64,000 nt of DNA from assembly GCA_047967505.1 (NCBI GenBank), contig CM106541.1, one strand, 5' to 3'. Source of the stretch: Dipteris shenzhenensis (taxonomy: Eukaryota; Polypodiophyta; Polypodiopsida; Gleicheniales). Of the stretch, positions 34,656-46,700 are shown piece after piece (position 1 is the stretch's first letter; every line of letters begins with the position of its first letter). The notes beneath the pieces are model-generated. The model was not told the origin of the DNA and did not search any database. It saw only the letters and a program-made list of their open reading frames with translations. A program made the position numbers and the translations under genes.

Positions 34656-35013
34656 TGTTGAGATATTGAGCTCCACTCCTGATATGCCAGGGTGACCGTT
34701 GTGCATTTATGTCACCGACTTGTTAGCTATAGATTCGGTTGGTACACCGCTCATGAATAATAGCTAGATGACAGCTATCTTTATGTACTCTAGTTAGTGG
34801 CTCAGTTAGTATGCCACCTTAGTTAGCTGAGTTTGGTTTGAGACCCACATATAGGGTTCATCTATTCCTTTTGTACTTAGAGAGAGTTCTTTTGGCTTTC
34901 ACAATTAAGAAGAGGAAAACTGTTTTCAGCCTCCACCTTTGTGTATATTCTCCCATTGTGTATGTGAGAAAGCTACAAGTGAGACCCCTTACTTTTCTCC
35001 CACTCTCTTCACA
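34656..35013 (+). repeat. family-1 LTR, 3' LTR of element E
   Basis: It is preceded by the polypurine tract GAGCTCGAGAGGGAG and runs TGTTGAGATATTG to CTCTTCACA, 358 bp. Both terminal dinucleotides are intact. Confidence 0.95.
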
Positions 35014-36822
35014 GGACCTATCCTAGGAGCTATAAAGAAGGAGAAAATATCAAATGATGAAGGTATAAGTCACCAACCTGTTGTTACACCACCAGAAAAG
35101 CCATTGCCACAATGGGTAAGATAGCTCTATGACCATGATAACCAGATGCCTATGTATGTTGAGCAGCATGCAGATGGACCAAGGCGATGGTCTCAGAGAA
35201 TAGAGGAGCAAAGGAGGGCTTCTGCTCACATAGTCAATATGGCCTTGATGGCTGAGATTATTGCAGAAGTAAAGGAGCCTGCGAGTTTAGAGGAAGCACT
35301 TACAGATCGAGATTGGAAAAACACTATGCAAGTAGAATATGACAGCATCATGAAGAATGAAACTTGGGAGCTGGTAGATCAACCACCTAATAGAAAGGTT
35401 ATTGGCACCAAGTGGGTTTGCAAGGTAAAGTATAAGGTCGATGGGACTTCGAAAAAGTACAAAGCCAGATTGGTTGCACAATGATTTTTGCTGGTTTAAG
35501 GGTTTGATTTTTAGAGGATTTTTAGGAATCTTTCACTCCGATTGCCAGAATCACCACTATTCACACAGTACTATCGGTGGCTTCTCATAAAAAGTGGCTA
35601 GTTTACCAAATGGATGTTAAATCAGCATTCTTGAATGGTGACCTCAAGGAGGAGGTGTACATGGCTCAGCCACTTGGGTTTGAGGCCCCCCATTCTAAGA
35701 ACAAGGTATGTAAGCTGAAGAAGGCTCTGTATGGGCTAAAACAGGCCCTAAGATCATGGTACCAATGGATAGACAAATTCTTTCATAAATTAAACTTCAA
35801 AAGATGTGCCTCAAATGCTAACTTGTATCTGTACAGGAAAGGTGGAAATTTTGCTATTATTGTTCTATATGTGGATGATCTCCTTATTACAGGTGACTAT
35901 AAAGACATGATCTAGTAGACTAGAAAGGCATTGAGCACAGAGTTTGAGATGACAGACTTAGGGTTGATGCACTACTATTTGGGGATTGAAGTCTAGCAAG
36001 AGCCATGCAAGATCTTCATCTCTCAGCAGAAATATGCAAGGAAGATCTTGAAGGCATTTGGTATATTCGAGTGGAGGGAGATAGCTACACCTATGGAGGT
36101 AAATGCCAGGCTATCTATGGAGGATGACTCACCATCAGCAGACATCAAGAGGTACTAGAAGTTGGTCAGTAGTCTCATCTATCTGTGCAACACCAGACCA
36201 CACATCAGTTTTGCTATTGGCATTTTGAGCAGGTTCTCTAATAAGCCCTGGGAGAATCATTGGAATACAGGGATGCGGGTGCTCAGGTACATGAAGGGCA
36301 CTCTTAATTATGGCATCACCTATGGTACAGGCACTTCCTTGGCTGGTCATTGTGACTCAGATTGGGTTGGAGATGTTGATTCCAAGAAATCAGTTTTTGG
36401 ATATTGTTTCTCTTTAGGTTTAGGTATCTTCTCTTGGATCAATAAGAAACAACCAAGAGTGGCATTGTCTTCTACCGAGGCTGAGTACGGAGGCAGCATG
36501 TTTTGTTGCTTGTGAAGCAGAGTGGCTGAGGAGGATCTTATGACACATGGGAGTGCAAGAGGATGAGGCAACTGTGCTGAGGTGCGACAATCAAAGTTGC
36601 ATGGCCATCGCTAAAAATCCAGTGTTCAATGTGCGCACAAAATATATAGAGATTCAATATCACTATGTGCATGATAGTGGAATTGGTCTACTGTCCAACA
36701 GAGCAAAATGGAGCAGATATCTTCACCAAGGCACTCGGAAAGGATCAGCTTCAAGGTCATCTTCAGAGACTCGGCATTGGGCCGAGAAGGTAGTTCACCT
36801 ATGGGTGGACATTGAGGGGGGG
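35014..36822 (+). pseudogene. copia RT and RNase H of element F
   Basis: Blocks in order: linker, WVRQLYDHDN, LEEALTDRDWKNTMQVEYDSI, KVIGTKWVCKVKYK, then after a frameshift MDVKSAFLNGDLKEEVYM, LYGLKQAL, IVLYVDDLLITGDY (YVDD box, 35865-35890), a broken stretch 35915-36160, then VSSLIYLCNTRPHISFAIGILSRF, HCDSDWVGDVDSKKS, KKQPRVALSSTEAEYGG and, in another frame, RCDNQSCMAIAKNPVFN. At least four frame changes or stops are visible. The family matches element C by the shared LTR and gag. Confidence 0.85.
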
Positions 36823-37453
36823 TCTTAGATATGCTCAATGCCCCACCCTCCTGGTAACCACCAGTGGTCCAAGGTGCTCAAGCTTTAAGGCCCCCATATG
36901 AGGAGAATGTGTGAGCCCAGGACATTGGATGGATCTTGACTTGCATGTCAAATGAGGTCTATCAAAATGAGACTGTTGATGGTAGAAAGGTGATTGTGTG
37001 GGAGCCCCTTACTCTTGTTGGGGTCTGGGGGCCAACTAGCCCCCCTGGGGGTGAGAGCCCTCGAGGCGACGGTATATAGAATATTACTTGAATATTCCAT
37101 GGATGACTAGTCAGTTCCACCGACTAGATTGGCTGGTTGGCTTCACCAACTAGGTTGACTGGTTGGTTCCATCAACTACGTTGATTCGACTACCGCCCTC
37201 ATAGCTATAAAGAGGCAACCTCCCCAGTCCATTATACCAGATCAGATCTTCCCATAGAGATCTTCTAGCTAGTAGCTCTTCACCTAGTATCTATCTAGAT
37301 CGCCATCTAAGCTCCACTATGGGAGCACACGGGTGGACGGAGCCATCATCTATACTACATCAGTATTGAAGGAAAATTTTGTTCATCTCCAGTTTGCTGT
37401 GTACTCTCTATTCTTTGTTCAGTTTCTATTCTGCTATGCCATGTAATTTAACA
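36823..37453 (+). repeat. family-2 LTR between F and a gag fragment
   Basis: A purine tract (GACATTGAGGGGGGG) precedes TCTTAGATATGC, and the LTR ends AATTTAACA. The start dinucleotide is TC where TG is expected. Length is 631 bp against 610 bp in element C. Confidence 0.85.
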
Positions 37454-37527
37454 TGGTATCAGAGCCCAAGCGGCTCTAAGGATCAAAGAGTAGAAGAGAG
37501 GCGAGGGCTTCAACAGCATACAGAGTG

Positions 37528-37650
37528 ATGGCAATAGGAAACGGCTCGAGTACTTCAACAGCTACAGCTACAACAACTGCACCAACAATCCAGGCATTGA
37601 GGATTCGCCCATCAACCTTCACTAAAGGCAAGCTAGATGGTACAAACAAG
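37528..37650 (+). pseudogene. family-2 gag N-terminal scrap
   Basis: ATG 37528 opens MAIGNGSSTSTATAT, then PTIQALRIRPSTFTKGKLDGTN, matching the start of element C gag. Similarity ends after GATGGTACAAAC and unrelated sequence follows. The primer-binding site at 37454-37466 belongs with it. Confidence 0.85.
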
Positions 37651-38660
37651 CACCACATGCTACAAAAGGTTAGTAGGGGGCACTAGATAGCAAAGCACTA
37701 CCACCAATGCTATGACCAATAGAAACAGGGTTATGGGAGTGTAATCCATGTCTTTTGGAAGAGCACAAGAGAGAGAGAGGGAGGGAGAGAGTGGGCTCTC
37801 TTGGTGACAATACGTTAAATGAGTGGGAGTGACCTTTTATTTGCTATCAATGTACCAAAATACTACACAACCCATGTAACCAATGTATCAAAATACTACA
37901 CAACCCATGTAACCAAAATACTACACAACCGATTTGTGAATGCAGCCCCGTCAACTGCAAAACTGACCCCATGTATTCTTGTTTCTTGAAGTAATATAAT
38001 TAGCACTGTTTTTTTTCAAAAAAAAAAAAACCAATGTATCCAATATTTTGTGACACGCTCTACATATCCACACATCTATTCAAAGAAGGGACAAATGCAA
38101 CTCAACAAGCACAAAATGAAAGAGAAGTCAATATTTAAGAGCTATGCTAAAAGAAAATACAAGTCTATTGGCTTCAAGAAGTGCTACACTGAGCCTTGCT
38201 TGTGGTCATGTTTCTTGGATGCATAGAGGAGTTTCAAAAACCAAAGCTCCACTCCGTCATTGCCAACCAACCAAGACACCAAGCTCACAAGCACCACTTT
38301 TTATAATGTGTCAGGACCACTTTATGGTGAAGTAAGTCTCTACAATTGATTGAGTCATCCTCTCCCAAAGACACCTATCAAGCCAAGGTTTCTAGTCCCA
38401 CCCTCTTCCTCCACGACCTTTGTGTTCTTGTTCTTTTACACCATAGAGAGGGATTGGCCGACAGATGTGATCATGTGGCCACCCAAGGTATGCATTTGAA
38501 AATGTAGCTTCTAAAAAGCTACATGAAACAAATAAATAGAAATTAACTCTAAGTAAACCATAAATCCAAGAAGCTATGCCCATAAAACAAGGCATCCAAA
38601 CCCATGTACACATCACCCATCACAAATTATTTGCCGTTCCCAACAAATTGTTGGCAGGGT
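37651..38660. other. no gene; small 33-bp repeat and A-tract
   Basis: CAATGTA(C/T)CAAAATACTACACAACCCATGTAAC repeats with a 33-bp period at about 37848-37930 (two full and one partial copy). A 13-base A run follows TTTTTTTC near 38020. A GAGAGA tract lies at 37768-37785. No coding frame is convincing. Confidence 0.5.
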
Positions 38661-39780
38661 TTTGCGAGACTAATCAACAATGCTAAAAATGGGACCTCCA
38701 TAAATGTGAGATGAAGAGGACGTCCTTTTGATGCCCACAATGACCATGCCCTTGGATGAGATGGTCAAGGAGGTCAAGGGGAGCACAAAGAGGAGATAGG
38801 ATGGAGAGATGGTGGTGACAAGAAGGAAAACTAATGGCAAAGATGGAGAGATGGATGGACTCTGAAAGTGGTAGTACAAGTGCAGCAAATACTTTAGGAT
38901 TTTCTTCCAACTATGTTGGGGAGCATATAAATTAGAAGATCTAAAGAATGGAGAATGAAAATGGTGGATGTTGGATGGGGTGGCCATGAAGAGGGGGATC
39001 CAAAGAAGAAAATAATGAAGAATGGAGAATGAAAATGGTGGATGTTGGATGGGGTGGCCATGAAGAGGGGGATCCAAACTGATCCAAAGAAGAAAATAAT
39101 GAAGCAAACACCACCATTGATAACGAAGGTCCTACTAAGGGAGTGGCAATGGTATGGGAAAGAGAGGAAGGCAGGGGTCAAAAGAGTAAGTGGCAGAGAA
39201 GGGGGGGCATAGAGACAAAGTAATGGGCAAGAGAGGAAGAGGGGATAGCAAGTAGAGAAGGGGTACAAATGAAAGTGGGTGCAAATGAAAGGAGACTAGG
39301 GAACGAGCATAAATGAGGGGAGTCATGAATGAAAGGTGGTATGGAATAGGGAAGGGGAAAAAATGCAAGGGGTCCAAGAATAAAAGGAGGTAGAGAATAG
39401 GAAAGGTGGAAGGGAATACGGAAGAGGTTCAAATGCATGGGGCACAAGAATGAAAGGGGCCACAAATGAAAGGCTAGAGAATATAGGAGAGGGCCGCAAA
39501 TGAAAGGAAGGGGAGTGATGCAAGTGGGACATCAAAGGTCCTACTAAGGGAGTGGGGATGGATGGGCAAGAGAGGGAAGAGGGGGGAGGAGGCACACAGA
39601 GGAAGGTATGGGGAAAAGAGAGGAAGAGGGGACAACATGTAGGGAAGGATGCAAATGAAAGGAGACTAGGGAAAGAGCTCAAATGAGGGGGGTCATGAAT
39701 GAAATGTGTAGAGAACAAGGTAAGGGCACAACAATAAAAGGGGGTAGAGAATAATAAGGGCTCTATCAAAGATTGAGACA
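38661..39780. repeat. purine-rich region with tandem duplications
   Basis: A 74-bp duplication is nearly exact (GGAGAATGAAAATGGTGGAT at 38950 and 39024). A longer degenerate repeat of about 405 bp starts at GGTCCTACTAAGGGAGTGG near 39129 and 39537. From 39130 to 39770 the plus strand is mostly A and G. The long proline/leucine-rich frames on the minus strand here are by-products of that composition. Confidence 0.75.
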
Positions 39781-40199
39781 ATCTAGTACCGTAGGTTGGC
39801 TGTCTAAATGGCATTTCACCACTCCATGAATCCTAATGGCCCTAGATCCACCTTAGGTACAACTTGAGCACTCTAATGTTATTCATCAATTACATATTCC
39901 TAAGGCATCCCTGGGCATCCCCTTCATTCGGATTGGGCTTCACACGTTCTGTCAAGAGGCATCCTTACCATTCCTTGGCCATAGCACACCATAAATTGGT
40001 ATTCTACCAAATCATGGACTATTTGAGCCACTCTCAACCTAGGTTCACCAATGAGTAAGTGACAAGCTCCTTCAGATGTTTCCATTTCCATCACCACAAA
40101 GTTCATCACGAAGGTCAACCTATTTACATGTACTCATGCACCCTTGACCAACCTAAGGGTTGCACCATTTGTTGAACTACAACCCTAAGAATCCTAACA
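39781..40199 (-). repeat. possible LTR of a minus-strand copia remnant
   Basis: The plus sequence ends CCTAACA at 40199 and is followed by ATTTTCCCTC, the complement of a polypurine tract. Just beyond lies a minus-strand RNase H remnant. This fits the start of a 3' LTR in minus orientation. The outer LTR end is not visible, so the left limit is arbitrary. Confidence 0.4.
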
Positions 40200-40299
40200 A
40201 TTTTCCCTCAATGGAAGCTTATTAGAATTACCTAAAGTACCTAAGGTACCATGTTCATGCAAATTCCCAAAGGATATGGAAATATGGTAGTAGCCTAAG

Positions 40300-40576
40300 C
40301 TATGGGATTACTTTCTTGAAGTTCAGCAAAGTAATCAGTGCTAATTCTTTAATAAATATATCTGTCACATTATGGATGGGCAATAGATGAGTTCAATGAA
40401 GCCATCCTCAATGCAATCCCCAATATAAACATAATGATTTTCAATATGTATCCTCCAAGCAAGAAAGATGGGATTCTTTATAGTGGCAATGCAACTTTGA
40501 CTTCTACATTAATCTCTAAATAATAATGAAAATGATGAATGAACTTCCACAACCACATGCATTCCTTGCTCATTCC
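40300..40576 (-). pseudogene. copia RNase H C-terminal remnant
   Basis: On the minus strand, split between frames, one can read SQSCIA, KNPIFLAWRIHIENHYVYI, DCIEDGFIELIYC and then VTDIFIKELA. These are the CDNQSCIA, KHIEIHYHF and ADIFTKAL blocks of copia RNase H. The upstream part is separated from the rest of the element by MITE copy 2 (40577-40832). Several stops and shifts are present. Confidence 0.65.
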
Positions 40577-40832
40577 CTCGGGGGGGTCACTCATCATATG
40601 TAACCCTATCACGTGAGTTCAACAGAAGGATATTTTTTATTTATAAAATTTACAGAAATAAATATACAAAAGGGACTATTTTAAATAGTTTTGGAAAAAT
40701 TTGGAAAAAATTTACAGATTTGTATAGAAAAGGGGTACATTTTATTAATGAAAAATTTACATATAAGGGATTTTAGAAATAGGCCTTGAACGCACGTGGT
40801 ATAGAGGGTTTATATATAGTGACCCCCCCGAG
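40577..40832. mobile_element. MITE copy 2, 256 bp, 8-bp target duplication
   Basis: Ends are CTCGGGGGGGTCACT and its exact complement AGTGACCCCCCCGAG (15 bp, perfect). The direct 8-mer CTCATTCC flanks it at 40569-40576 and 40833-40840. The interior aligns with copy 1 throughout, including ATTTACA, GATTTGTATAGAAAA, GGGTACATTTTATTAATGAA and GAACGCACGTG. It inserted into the copia RNase H remnant. Confidence 0.95.
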
Positions 40833-40840
40833 CTCATTCC

Positions 40841-42594
40841 TAGGTGGCTTTATTTGTATCTTACAATGGATATACTAGTGTGTGTTTTGACCTACCAAAC
40901 ATCTATCCTACTATATATTAGACCTGTTTTCAATATTAGAGTAAATCAATTTCAAACATCTACTATTACCCTTTTCAAACAACTAGTGAGAGTACTCAGT
41001 AAATAAACAACCTCTCAATACCACATACGTGAGAATAATCCATATCATATCATTCCTCTTAACAAGGTGTGAAAGTGGGAGTCAATTATTATACTCACAT
41101 ATATGTCAGTACATTGCAAAAAGTAAAATGATACTCATGAATAGTCACTAATAGAGAGTTCAATTATATTTAGCAATACTTGGAGAAAATCCACTGTAGA
41201 GTGCTCCTCAAAGTTGCCAACACCGTGCCTTCATGCCTTGAATTCTCTAATGCAAACCTGATGGAGAGGTATGCCGACTCACGTGCATCCATCCACAAAC
41301 ATAGCACATTAGATCATGCACACTATGAATTGTGGGACTGTAGGCTTCAATGCTGGCACATAGTTGTTATCCATGTCACTCAATCTAGATTAGCATAATC
41401 AAATCTTGGCATTTTACTATTCAATAGTAATCAGAGGTGGGCAATTAAAGATATGAAGAAATGCATATAAAATGTTAGTGAAATCCAAGTAATAAGTGGG
41501 GATCTCAAGTAAACCATAAATTTGAATACTCCAACCAAGTTCAAGGGAATTCCCAAGGTCAAAAAGTCCAAATATAACCTCAATATACTTATACCTTTCT
41601 TCGATACTTTCACAATAAAACATTCTCCCAATCTGAGTGAACTACAAACCAATAGTAAAATTCCAAGATTAGGATGATAGTGTAAAGCAAAGAAGCACTA
41701 GGAATGGGAAGACATCCCCAATCTAGATGCAATGAATCCTAGGTAGGTCCTTGAGGCTCCCCTAACGTTCATAGTCCACTTGAAAATAGAAAGAAAGAAA
41801 GGACAATGCTCCTTGTCTCTCCAAGGACTCATCATAATTATAGATTAGTCAATCTTGATGCAATGAGTCTTGAGTGGGTCCTTGAGGCTTCCCTAAAGTT
41901 CATAGTACACTTGCAAATAGAAAGAAAGAAAAACCAATGCTCCTTGTCCAACCAAGGACACATCATATTTATAGATCCAGTACTAAAATACTTCGAACAA
42001 TAGAGGGATTCATGGAGTGAAATATACAAGTAGAACAATTTGAGAGAAGTGCATGGAATTTCCTCATTTTCAAATCCCATTTTTAAATCAATGCTAGACA
42101 AAAGATAGAAATTATTGAAGAACTATACCTATGTAATAAATTGTCTCAAAATAAATTCTTGCCAAGAAGCCATAACCATATGGTATATCCCAAATCTATC
42201 ATGCCTAGCTTTCTCTAGGTTACAAACATCTTGACAAGTTGTAATTTGTATAATTTTTTAAGGGTACTTCCCAATGACAATAATCATCCACTAATAATCA
42301 TCCATTAAGAACTTGGGCAACAAAGGAATAATGGCCACATAAAGTATAATGGCCACATAAAAGACTTAACTAGACTAGAAGCTTCCATTGATCATTGAGT
42401 TCATGTTCTTGGACTATGTAACGTATCATGAAGGACTCCGATACCCAAACATTATACGTTCAGGCCAAAATAGGTCCTCATTAACTCAACCTTTCTAGGG
42501 AGGTAGCAAGCTAAGGGTGTCCACTTCCGGACCACTTTCGGGTGAGTGTGACACCCGCTCGAGTGAAAATACAAAGGTTTTGCTTTGGTGTGCA
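40841..42594. other. no identified gene; one 132-bp duplication
   Basis: GATGCAATGA(A/G)TC and the following ~110 bases (GGTCCTTGAGGCT-CCCTAA, GAAAGAAAGAAA, CAATGCTCCTTGTC) occur at 41726 and 41858, period 132 bp. The region could be the rest of the minus-strand copia remnant, but I cannot recognise further pol motifs. Confidence 0.5.
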
Positions 42595-43023
42595 ATACCT
42601 CGATCGAGGTATTATCTCCAATGAAACTCACACACGAGGACAACCGAGCCAAGCCAATACCTCAATCAAGGTCCTAGACTTTTTTCACCGAACCGAGCCT
42701 ATACCTCGATCGAGGTCTCGTGGCATGCAACCTATACCTCGTTTGAGGTATCGTGGCAATCCAGCTATACCTCGATCAAGGTATTATGGCAAGTCCACAT
42801 ACCTCGATCAAGGTATTGTGGATAGATGTCTTCGATCGTGTCAAATACCTTGATTGAGGTATGTGCCATCCGACAGGGCAGTTGACATACCTCGATCGAG
42901 GTAACATGGCAAGTCCATGAACCTCAACCTGTTATGCTGGACCGATGACTTGGCCGCATGTTCGATACCACGATCGAGGTATGTGGCATTCGGTTGGAAG
43001 CTGACATACCTCGATTGAGATAA
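42595..43023. repeat. array of about ten 18-bp palindromes
   Basis: The core ATACCTCGATCGAGGTAT or a one-to-three-base variant occurs at about 42595, 42657, 42701, 42734, 42767, 42799, 42845, 42887, 42965 and 43006, with a weaker TTCGATCG near 42830. Between 42734 and 42816 the spacing is 32-33 bp with shared GTGGCAA(T/G)CCA spacers; elsewhere it is 40-80 bp. Each unit is self-complementary. It lies 257 bp left of the CACTA element. Neither coding nor a known element end. Confidence 0.9.
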
Positions 43024-43300
43024 TAAATTGATAGCCTAGTAATTTATCTTACAAACACAAGATCAGATGCTTAGTTGCTCGCTTGCTTATTGAAGGAAGG
43101 TGGCTCATTGCAATGCTTGTTTGGAGAATCGAGGATGGTCATTGAAGCTATTGGAAGCTTGGTGGTTGTTGAGAGGATGTTTAATAGAGGCATTTGTTGC
43201 TATGGCTGTAGTGGAGTAGTTCATAGAGTCTAAGATATTTGTAATAGTCAAATAAGCTCATAGTCTTATCAGTGAAGTCCACAACAACACAAAGCAACTA

Positions 43301-43560
43301 TAGACGCACTTGGTAGACGCGCAAAATAGCGGGCGCGTCTATAGGTGTTTCTTTAGTAGAAAAATTACGGGCGCGTCTATAGGTGCGGCTAAACGCTCGT
43401 TTATTTGCGCGTAAATCACCGCGTCTATTTGCGCGTTTGACCTGAGAAAATATGGACCCGTCTAACATCCCGTTTATTAGCGCGTCTATTTGCACGTTTA
43501 TTTGCGCGTTTAAACTGAGAATCAGACGTGCATTTAGACGCGTAAATAGACGCGCTCCAG
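43301..43560. repeat. left subterminal array of 12-bp motifs
   Basis: GCGTCTA, GCGTTTA and their complements recur in both orientations. In runs such as GCGTCTATTTGC-GCGTTTGACCTG the step is 12 bp. En/Spm TNPA is known to bind a 12-bp subterminal motif, so these are likely transposase-binding sites. Confidence 0.85.
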
Positions 43561-43722
43561 AGAATACAGAAAGTGAGATTTTGGTGTACATCATTGCTTT
43601 CCAAACATTGCCCATGATTACCAAAGCAAATAATTTTTTGCAAACCCACATATACAAGAATTAAGTGAAATGAGGAGAATGAGACAATATGTAAAATAGT
43701 TTTTCCAATATCAATTGTGGGG

Positions 43723-46700
43723 CTACGGTTCAATCTCATCCTCAATGAGATCAACCCTTGCCAAACTATCTACTTCAAAATCCAAACAAGTGTTTAGATC
43801 TACAAATACATTCAGCCCACTACTACTTGTGCCACTCATGTGCTCATCGAAATCAACATCTCCAATGGTAGGCTCGTCCTCACGGGTAATGTCGGCCTCA
43901 ATATCTATATCTCCTATCTCATGATCATCCTCCTCTCTTGTATCACGGTCATCATCACGTCCATGGCCATGATCATCCTCCATACGCTCCATATTAGTAA
44001 ATGTACTATACATCACTTTGGAACGTGGCATAATAGGTATGACATGCCACCATCTATTATTATCCACACAAAGAAGCGTCGAAAGTCAAGCATAATGATA
44101 TCTTGGATTATGCCACAATAATCATCCATGGCTCCATTGGCTCCCTCAAAGCTAGCAATGACGCCGCAATCTTGTGTGTTTCTCTTATCATCAATCCGTT
44201 GTGTCCGAAAATGCTTGCCCTCACACCATATAGCATTGAACATAGTGCACTACACCAAGAAAAAATCAATTAAATAAGCAATCTAAATTATAAAAAGCTC
44301 TTAACTTATGCATAACATTCTATATACCGACCTTGCTCATGCATCCCCTCGTCTTTCTCTGCTTTCTCCATTTCATCAAGTAGCCAATCCACATGAATAT
44401 CCTTTGGAAGTGCTCTTAGATGCTGAGGGTATGGCACACGAGATCCGTGGTGTGTACGAAAGAGGGCCCTTTCTTCTTGTCTTCTTGCCTTTGCATCCTC
44501 GTATCTTGTCACCCATCTTTTCATCACATCACTATTAAGCACGCAAAAGAGGTTGATACTATTACGCAACTCCGTGTCTATTACTTTGCTGCGTCCTTTT
44601 CCTTGAGGCACAATAGAGGTCATCCTTAGGTCTTCATCATCTCTCCATAGTCGTGGGAGAGAGCTATCCACATCAACAAGAAACTCAGAAATATATACAA
44701 GTGACTCTTGTACCAACCAACCCTCGGCCATGCTACCTTCGGGTCTTGCATTTTGTCTCACGAAGCCCTTCAACGTCTTCATGAAGCGCTCGAGGAAGAA
44801 CAACCATCGTGCATGTATAGTACCGCATATAGCAATCTCATCCACCAAATGTACTATGACATGTAGTTGGCTTGTGAGAATAGAACGTGGAAATGTCTCC
44901 TCCACTAAACAAACCGCCTCCACTGACATAACTCGAGCATTCTCAAGCATGGTGGGATCTATTTCCTTTGAGCTCACATACCTCGCAAGCTCGCCCATCT
45001 TGTAAATACAATCTTTCACGTCCTTTGATGCACTACGTGAAATGCTAGTAGGTAGTATGAACTGAACCCGCGAGGAGGTGGTTGATTAGTTGCTTATAGC
45101 TATTCACTCACAAATTTGAAAGGAAAAAGATATTATGCATATATAAAATACTTACTTGGAGCATCTTGTGCCAATCATGAGATTTCAAGCCATATAATTG
45201 CTCTACACCTCTTTTCTTTCTCTTTGTAAAGGCTCCCTTCAAACACCTCATGCATCCAGTGGGAGTACGAATTGTAGTAATAGCGCGCTTCACCGTCGCC
45301 ATCTCTAGCTTTGATAACATCCACGGTGCACGAGGTAAAAAAACACGCCCATTTGGTCTCTCTTGAGGCCAAGCTTCACGCATCCTCCCTGTGGTACGTA
45401 GATCCTCCCTTATGCCTGCCGAATCTCGTGTCCCATTCAAATGCTCCCAAATGGTAGATGCCACATTCTTGAAGATATGCATGGGATCGAGCAGGTGATT
45501 GATCTTGAGGTGGGACCAATATGGTAAACGATAAAAGATGGAGTATCTAAACAAAATAAAGTGTTAGCGTGCAATCTTTACTTCCAACCAATATAGCCAA
45601 TCTTTACTTCCAGCCAATAGTTACAAATCCTTACCGGCTCATGCCAAGTGGTGGAGGAGTCGTGGAACCGTCCCAAATTCTCATCCAATCTCCCGCGGTG
45701 AGTGATTGTGGGAGGACTTCATTCCAAGGGGCAACATATCTAGGATGATCAGGTGGGAGAAATCGATGGTGATTCTCATAGATGACCTTATTCAATGCGT
45801 CTGCCTGTGAGGCAACTAGCGAAGGACCACAAACAGGACATGCATGGTAACCCGATGTAGTGAGACCTGAAACAATAGATGCAATTAAGAGTGGAAGGTG
45901 AGTTTAGGGTGCCACGTCCTTTGCCTATTCATAGTTAAAAAATGCAATGCTTACCTGAACACTCGCCATAGCCTGGGAAGTCATGCATCGTCCACATCAA
46001 GACTGCTTTGCAGTTGAAGTCTCGTGACGAGGGAGGCCTGCGCACATCATGCACCTCGATACCTCTCCAAAGTATCTCTAGCTCATCAATCAAAGGCTCC
46101 AAATAAACATCAGGGTTTTTGACTTTATGTTTCCCTGGAATTAGAAGGGACAGCATGACATGTCCTTTCTTAATAGCCATAGAGGGTGGAAGATTGTAAT
46201 TCACCAATACCACTGGCCATACACTGTAAGACGTGCTTTTGAGACCAAATGGGTTCACACCGTTCATACCCAATCCAAGTCTCAAGCTCCTAGGTTCTTC
46301 CTTGAAGCTTGGCCATGTGTCTTCAATATGCTTCCACGCAGGAGAGTCCGCGGGAGTTCTCCACTTGCCATCGGTTGATCGATGGGAGGAATGCCATGAC
46401 ATGAGCTCTGCAATAGATTTGCACTTGAACATATGTTGGATGCGAGGGATTATGGGAAAATGTCGCAATACCTTACGAGGCACGTCCAAGGTTTTGAGAT
46501 CTGCTCTATATCTTGCCTCTCCACAAGTAGGACACTCTCTTGCATCCTTATGTAGTCCACGAAACAAAACGCAATCGTTGACACATGCATGGATGCGCTT
46601 GTAATCTAATCCTCCAAGAGAGGTCACATGTTGCCTTGCCATATCTCTTGAGGTCGGTAGTTTATTCTCCCTTGGAAGCATTTTACACAATAGCCTGCAC

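Larger units (their letters stand above)
33583..35013 (+). mobile_element. copia element E, 3' part only (family 1)
   Basis: Family-1 similarity begins at GCAAGCACC (about 33583), about 25 bases beyond the point in family-1 coordinates where element A breaks off. It continues through RT and RNase H to a complete 3' LTR. The base sequence after the LTR is GGACC, matching the flank of element A's 5' LTR in C. A and E thus look like the two halves of one insertion. Confidence 0.85.
35014..37650 (+). mobile_element. copia element F, 3' part plus shared LTR (family 2)
   Basis: It begins at GGACC right after element E's LTR, in the linker before RT, and runs through RT and RNase H to an LTR (36823-37453). 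That LTR is followed not by flanking DNA but by a primer-binding site (TGGTATCAGAGCC, 37454) and the start of a family-2 gag, which stops at about 37650. The LTR therefore sits between the end of one copy and the beginning of another. Confidence 0.85.

Noticed and set aside
11590-37453. An intact 26-kb composite element
   Set aside because: The two halves of the nested pair are in opposite orientation and separated by other elements, so it is a rearranged remnant and not a working unit.
38670-39814. Long proline/leucine-rich frames on the minus strand
   Set aside because: They overlap in several frames and follow from the purine-rich composition and tandem repeats of the opposite strand.
42595-43023. 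CRISPR array
   Set aside because: Repeats are short palindromes with variable spacing and recurring spacers in a plant nuclear context with no cas genes.
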